From Burkholderiales bacterium (GTDB taxonomy: Bacteria; Pseudomonadota; Gammaproteobacteria; Burkholderiales; Burkholderiaceae_C): 8,950 nt of DNA. This document shows positions 6,316 to 8,950 of this stretch, piece after piece; the stretch's first letter is position 1; the number at the start of each line of letters is the position of its first letter. The position numbers were made by a program, and so were the translations under genes. Location of the stretch: positions 1 to 8,950 of the forward strand of contig CANJKD010000054.1 of assembly GCA_947474415.1 (NCBI GenBank), read 5' to 3'. The notes below the pieces were generated by a model that saw only the letters and a program-made list of their open reading frames with translations, was not told the origin of the DNA and made no database searches.

Positions 6316-7566
6316 ATGTTTGACCGCACCCAATCGACCATCGCCAACGTCGACCCCGAACTCTGGTCCGTGATCCGGCGCGAGAACCAGCGCCAGGAAG
6401 AGCACATCGAGCTGATCGCCTCCGAGAACTACACCTCGCCGGCTGTGATGGCCGCGCAAGGCAGCCAGCTCACCAACAAGTACGCTGAGGGCTACCCCGG
6501 CAAACGCTATTACGGCGGCTGCGAGTTCGTCGACATCGCCGAGCAACTCGCGATCGACCGTGTGAAGCAGCTGTTCGGTGCCGAGTACGCGAACGTGCAG
6601 GCCAACTCGGGCTCGCAGGCCAACCAGGCCGTGTTCTTCGGCCTGCTGCAGCCCGGCGACACCATCATGGGCATGAGCCTGGCCGAAGGCGGCCACCTGA
6701 CGCACGGCATGCCTCTGAACATGAGCGGCAAGTGGTTCAAGGTGGTCAGCTATGGCTTGACCGCCGCCGAAGCAATCGACTACGACGCGATGGAGCGCCT
6801 GGCCCACGAGCACAAGCCGAAACTGATCATCGCCGGGGCCTCGGCCTACAGCCTGCGCATCGACTTTGCGCGTTTCGCCAGGGTGGCGAAAGCCATCGGC
6901 GCGATTTTCATGGTCGACATGGCGCACTACGCCGGCCTGATCGCGGCCGGCATCTACCCGAACCCGGTGCCACACGCCGACGTCGTGACCTCCACCACCC
7001 ACAAGAGCCTGCGCGGCCCGCGCGGCGGCATCGTGTTGATGAATGACGAAGCCATCGCCAAGAAGATCAACAGCGCGATCTTCCCCGGCATCCAGGGTGG
7101 CCCGCTGATGCATGTGATTGCCGCCAAGGCCGTGGCATTCCAGGAGGCGCTGCAGCCGGGCTTCAAGGTCTACCAGCAGCAGGTTGCGAAGAATGCCATC
7201 GTGCTCGCCGAAACCCTGATCGAGCGCGGCTTGCGCATCGTCAGTGGCCGCACCGAATCGCACGTGATGCTGGTCGACCTGCGGTCGAAGAACCTGACCG
7301 GCAAGGAAGCCGAGAACCTGCTGGGCGCCGCCCACATGACCTGCAACAAGAACGGCATTCCGAACGACCCGCAGAAGCCGATGGTGACGAGCGGCATCCG
7401 CCTGGGCACCCCGGCTATGACGACGCGTGGCTTCACGGAAGCGCAGGCGCGCCAGACCGCCCACCTGATCGCCGACGTGCTCGACAAGCCAAACGACGCG
7501 GCCAACAGCGCAGCGGTGCGGGCCAAGGTGGCGGCACTGACGGCCGAGTTCCCGGTCTATCGTTGA
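6316..7566 (+). CDS. glyA: Serine hydroxymethyltransferase
   Basis: 416 residues, essentially the bacterial family length. It is a cytosolic PLP enzyme that converts serine and tetrahydrofolate to glycine and 5,10-methylene-THF, the main one-carbon source for purines, thymidylate and methionine. The whole family signature is present: [18 protein letters not shown] (21-38), [18 protein letters not shown] (56-73), [15 protein letters not shown] (93-107), [13 protein letters not shown] (119-131), the [13 protein letters not shown] region (200-212), the PLP-binding lysine Lys230 in [14 protein letters not shown] (225-238), and [16 protein letters not shown] (358-373). The start has a good AGAGGA and gives the expected N-terminus. 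It is preceded by a ZTP riboswitch, so expression should rise when 10-formyl-THF is low. nrdR follows after a 135-bp gap holding a palindromic element. Confidence 0.98.
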   Translation: MFDRTQSTIANVDPELWSVIRRENQRQEEHIELIASENYTSPAVMAAQGSQLTNKYAEGYPGKRYYGGCEFVDIAEQLAIDRVKQLFGAEYANVQANSGSQANQAVFFGLLQPGDTIMGMSLAEGGHLTHGMPLNMSGKWFKVVSYGLTAAEAIDYDAMERLAHEHKPKLIIAGASAYSLRIDFARFARVAKAIGAIFMVDMAHYAGLIAAGIYPNPVPHADVVTSTTHKSLRGPRGGIVLMNDEAIAKKINSAIFPGIQGGPLMHVIAAKAVAFQEALQPGFKVYQQQVAKNAIVLAETLIERGLRIVSGRTESHVMLVDLRSKNLTGKEAENLLGAAHMTCNKNGIPNDPQKPMVTSGIRLGTPAMTTRGFTEAQARQTAHLIADVLDKPNDAANSAAVRAKVAALTAEFPVYR

Positions 7567-7571
7567 GTCGG

Positions 7572-7690
7572 GAAATTCAATATTTCACCGCAGACGGGCG
7601 GAGTTTGCGGAGTTGCGCAGAGTTTCAAGGAATCCTGATTTGACTCTGCGAAAACTCCGTTAACGCCGTCACTCTGAGGTGAATGAATTC
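7572..7690. repeat. Palindromic intergenic element between glyA and nrdR
   Basis: The two halves of this 119-bp stretch are imperfect inverted copies. Outer arms: GAAATTCA (7572-7579) with TGAATTC (7684-7690), and TTCACC (7584-7589) with GGTGAA (7678-7683). Inner arms: CGGAGT (7608-7613) with ACTCCG (7654-7659), and CGCAGAGT (7616-7623) with ACTCTGCG (7643-7650). The left half also repeats a roughly 8-10-nt unit (CGCAGAC, CGGAGTTT, CGGAGTT, CGCAGAGTTT). GCAGAG-type palindromes of this look occur as multi-copy intergenic repeats in many proteobacteria. That this one is multi-copy is inferred. It may act as a glyA terminator or mRNA 3' stabiliser, and its right edge supplies the nrdR ribosome-site region. 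Confidence 0.6.
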
Positions 7691-7701
7691 GATTGCCCAC
7701 C

Positions 7702-8145
7702 ATGCGCTGCCCCTTCTGCTCGCACCAAGAAACCCAGGTCGTTGAGACCCGTGATTCGGACGAGGGCGATGTGGTGCGCCGGCGCCGCCGCTGCCACGGC
7801 TGCGAGAAACGCTTCACGACCTACGAGCGCACCGAGATCGCGCTGCCCGCAGTGGTGAAGCGGGACGGCACGCGCGCCGAAATGGACCCGGCGAAGATCC
7901 GCGCCTCCATGACCCTCGCGCTGCGCAAGCGCCCGGTGAGCGTCGAACAGATCGACGCTGCGATGGAACGCATCCAGGACAAGCTGCTAACCAGCGGCGC
8001 CCGCGAAGTGCCTTCCACCAAGCTGGGCGAACTGGTGATGCGCGAGTTGAAGCGCATCGACAAGGTCGCCTACGTGCGCTTCGCCTCGGTCTACCGCAGC
8101 TTCGAGGACGTGGACGAGTTCCGGCAGCTGATTCGCGACATCTGA
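7702..8145 (+). CDS. nrdR: Transcriptional repressor NrdR
   Basis: 147 residues. NrdR represses ribonucleotide reductase operons and reads the nucleotide pool through an ATP-cone. The N-terminal zinc ribbon has Cys3, Cys6, Cys31 and Cys34 (CPFC and CHGC) with the basic run VVRRRRRC that belongs to the DNA-binding part. The ATP-cone covers about 49-139, from [14 protein letters not shown] to [19 protein letters not shown]. Length matches the family (about 150). I chose the ATG at 7702 because it gives the family's MRCPFC start. An in-frame TTG at 7693 would add three residues (MPT) and stands at a better distance (10 nt) from GAGGTGA at 7676-7682 than the ATG does (19 nt). No NrdR box is seen near it, so autoregulation is not indicated. 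Being next to glyA is typical of betaproteobacteria. Confidence 0.96.
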   Translation: MRCPFCSHQETQVVETRDSDEGDVVRRRRRCHGCEKRFTTYERTEIALPAVVKRDGTRAEMDPAKIRASMTLALRKRPVSVEQIDAAMERIQDKLLTSGAREVPSTKLGELVMRELKRIDKVAYVRFASVYRSFEDVDEFRQLIRDI

Positions 8146-8153
8146 GCCCGCGC

Positions 8154-8177
8154 GAACGTCGCCGGAAGGCGGCGTTC
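8154..8177 (+). terminator. Stable hairpin just after nrdR, possible transcript end
   Basis: GAACGTCGCC (8154-8163) pairs with GGCGGCGTTC (8168-8177), giving 10 base pairs with one G-U. The loop is GGAA, a GNRA-type tetraloop. It begins 9 nt after the nrdR stop. There is no T-tract, so Rho-independent termination is unproven. Confidence 0.4.
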
Positions 8178-8229
8178 GGCCGGCGAAGTACTGGCCGCGA
8201 TACCAGCGGCCAGGTTGAGGCAAGACTTG

Positions 8230-8251
8230 TGTCAGTGCCTTCGCACTGACA
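8230..8251. repeat. Perfect 9-bp inverted repeat
   Basis: TGTCAGTGC (8230-8238) and GCACTGACA (8243-8251) flank the loop CTTC. CAGGT at 8211-8215 can pair with ACCTG at 8252-8256 and extend the stem across a 14-nt bulge, in competition with the neighbouring hairpin at 8191-8213. It looks like a dispersed intergenic hairpin repeat; copy number cannot be judged here. Confidence 0.5.
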
Positions 8252-8263
8252 ACCTGCCGAGCA

Positions 8264-8289
8264 GCCGAATCGCATGCCAGCGATTCGGC
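8264..8289. repeat. Perfect 10-bp inverted repeat
   Basis: GCCGAATCGC (8264-8273) and GCGATTCGGC (8280-8289) flank the loop ATGCCA. It is the fourth strong hairpin in the series after nrdR. Confidence 0.5.
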
Positions 8290-8382
8290 CTGAGCCCGCC
8301 ATTTCACCCCCCTCACCCGGATGGGGGTGCGGGATGGGGGAACCCACCGGGGTGCGGCCCGGTTCACCCCTCAAGGGGTCGC

Positions 8383-8401
8383 AAAACCCGGCCCGGTTTT
8401 C
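8383..8401 (+). terminator. Weak terminator-like hairpin before the pilin gene
   Basis: AAAACC (8383-8388) pairs with GGTTTT (8395-8400). The T-run is part of the stem's 3' arm and is short. It could end upstream transcription on either strand, but the stem is only 6 bp. Confidence 0.25.
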
Positions 8402-8436
8402 TAAAGTCTGTGCATCGGTTCACCCCCGGAGCACAG

Positions 8437-8950
8437 ATGAAAACGACCCACCGCTCAGCGTCGCACCAAACCCGCCAGGCCCATCGCCAGCGCGGCATCA
8501 CGCTGATCGAGGCCTGCGTCGTCATCGCGATCACTGCCGTGCTGGGCGGGGCGGCCGCCCCGAGTCTGCGCGGCCTGATCGACACCCGGCGCATCGACCG
8601 CGCGGCCACCACGCTGGCCACCGACATGCAGTTCGTGCGCACCGAGGCTGTCGCCCGCAACCAGCCGCTGCGCCTGAGCTGGCATTCAATGACCGACGGC
8701 AGTTGCTACGTGATCCACACCGGCAACGCAGCCCAGTGCACATGCAACCCCAGCGGGCCGGCCACCTGCACCGGCGGCGCGCGGGAATTGCGCACCGTCT
8801 TGCTGCCGTCCGCCGACCGGGTGCGCCTGCAGACGAACGTGAGCTCGATGCTGGTCGACCCCCTGCACGGCACGGTCTCGCCAACCGGCACGCTGCGCCT
8901 GATCGGCGACGACACGCGCTCGGTCAACCATGTCGTGAACATCATGGGCC
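8437..8950 (+). CDS. FimT/GspH-type minor prepilin (3' end outside window)
   Basis: 171 codons are visible and the frame is still open at the window edge. The N-terminus is a type IV prepilin: a basic 20-residue leader ending RQRG, with cleavage by PilD expected after Gly20. The mature start is ITLIEACVVIAITAVLGGAA, with Glu at +5 and a hydrophobic helix to about residue 42. It then continues PSLRGLIDTRRIDRAATTLATDMQFVRTEAVARNQPL, the pattern of FimT/GspH pseudopilins that initiate or cap the pilus. Residues 90-111 have four cysteines (SCY, CTC, TCT) that may form disulfides in the globular head. The mature protein starts with Ile instead of the more common Phe. GGAG at 8428-8431, 5 nt before the ATG, supports the start. 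In relatives such a gene usually opens a pilV/pilW/pilX/pilY1 cluster; that lies beyond the window. A type II secretion pseudopilin is possible but less likely. Confidence 0.88.
   Translation, partial: MKTTHRSASHQTRQAHRQRGITLIEACVVIAITAVLGGAAAPSLRGLIDTRRIDRAATTLATDMQFVRTEAVARNQPLRLSWHSMTDGSCYVIHTGNAAQCTCNPSGPATCTGGARELRTVLLPSADRVRLQTNVSSMLVDPLHGTVSPTGTLRLIGDDTRSVNHVVNIMG

Larger units (their letters stand above)
8146..8436. other. Intergenic region with serial hairpins, nrdR to pilin gene
   Basis: 291 bases without a credible gene. Four strong inverted repeats occur within 136 bp (8154-8177, 8191-8213, 8230-8251, 8264-8289). They are followed by C/G-rich pairing options at 8305-8329, 8349-8370 and 8367-8378, and by AAAACC/GGTTTT at 8383-8400. 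The region must hold the nrdR transcript end and probably the pilin promoter, but no clear -35/-10 pair was found. Confidence 0.55.

Noticed and set aside
6205..7464. 419-codon minus-strand open frame opposite glyA
   Set aside because: Shadow of glyA; composition (GH, RR, AD runs) is typical of antisense frames in high-GC genes.
7640..7666. TTGACT at 7640-7645 as -35 box of a separate nrdR promoter
   Set aside because: No acceptable -10 hexamer at 16-18 nt spacing, and the bases belong to the arm of the palindromic element.
8211..8256. Integron attC-like site suggested by outer CAGGT/ACCTG and inner stems
   Set aside because: The conserved RYYYAAC and GTTRRRY ends are absent and there is no cassette or integrase context.
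8146..8436. CRISPR array suggested by serial palindromes
   Set aside because: The stems differ from one another in sequence and spacing; there are no repeated direct units.

Overview
The window is high-GC, densely packed bacterial chromosome. Its gene set and protein sequences fit a betaproteobacterium of the order Burkholderiales, in the Rubrivivax/Leptothrix/Methylibium/Rhizobacter area. The main pointers are a close UbiD relative, glyA next to nrdR with a ZTP-type leader in front of glyA, and a FimT-like pilin after nrdR. The genus is an inference; no rRNA or tRNA gene is present to fix it.

Layout. (1) 1-3055, plus strand: a molybdate uptake block. It holds the 3' part of modE (tandem molybdate-binding domains), then modA (periplasmic binding protein), modB (permease) and modC (ATPase). 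Gaps are 34 nt and 8 nt, and modB and modC share an ATGA overlap, so this looks like one transcription unit. (2) 3056-3288: a hairpin-rich spacer without a credible gene, between convergent modC and ubiD. (3) 4848-3289, minus strand: ubiD, the ubiquinone-pathway decarboxylase. (4) 4849-5124: a divergent intergenic region with an AT-rich palindrome next to the ubiD start and a possible plus-strand promoter. (5) 5125-6072: a membrane-anchored SLT-type lytic transglycosylase. (6) 6073-6315: glyA leader with a recognisable ZTP (pfl-motif) riboswitch that carries an extra stem-loop. (7) 6316-7566: glyA. (8) 7572-7690: a palindromic intergenic element of about 119 bp that ends at the nrdR start. (9) 7702-8145: nrdR. 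(10) 8146-8436: an intergenic region packed with inverted repeats. (11) 8437 to the end: a FimT/GspH-type prepilin, cut by the window edge and probably the first gene of a minor-pilin cluster.

How the parts relate. The mod genes form a complete ABC importer plus the molybdate-sensing half of its regulator. glyA feeds one-carbon metabolism, and its leader would let ZMP/ZTP, the signal of 10-formyl-THF shortage, raise its expression. NrdR ties deoxynucleotide synthesis to ATP/dATP levels. The remaining genes are housekeeping (quinone synthesis, cell-wall turnover) and pilus assembly.

I found no CRISPR array, transposase, phage gene or obvious new multi-gene system. What deserves a second look is non-coding: the inserted arm in the ZTP aptamer, the palindromic element before nrdR, the run of hairpins before the pilin gene, the structured modC/ubiD spacer, and the palindromes between ubiD and the transglycosylase gene.
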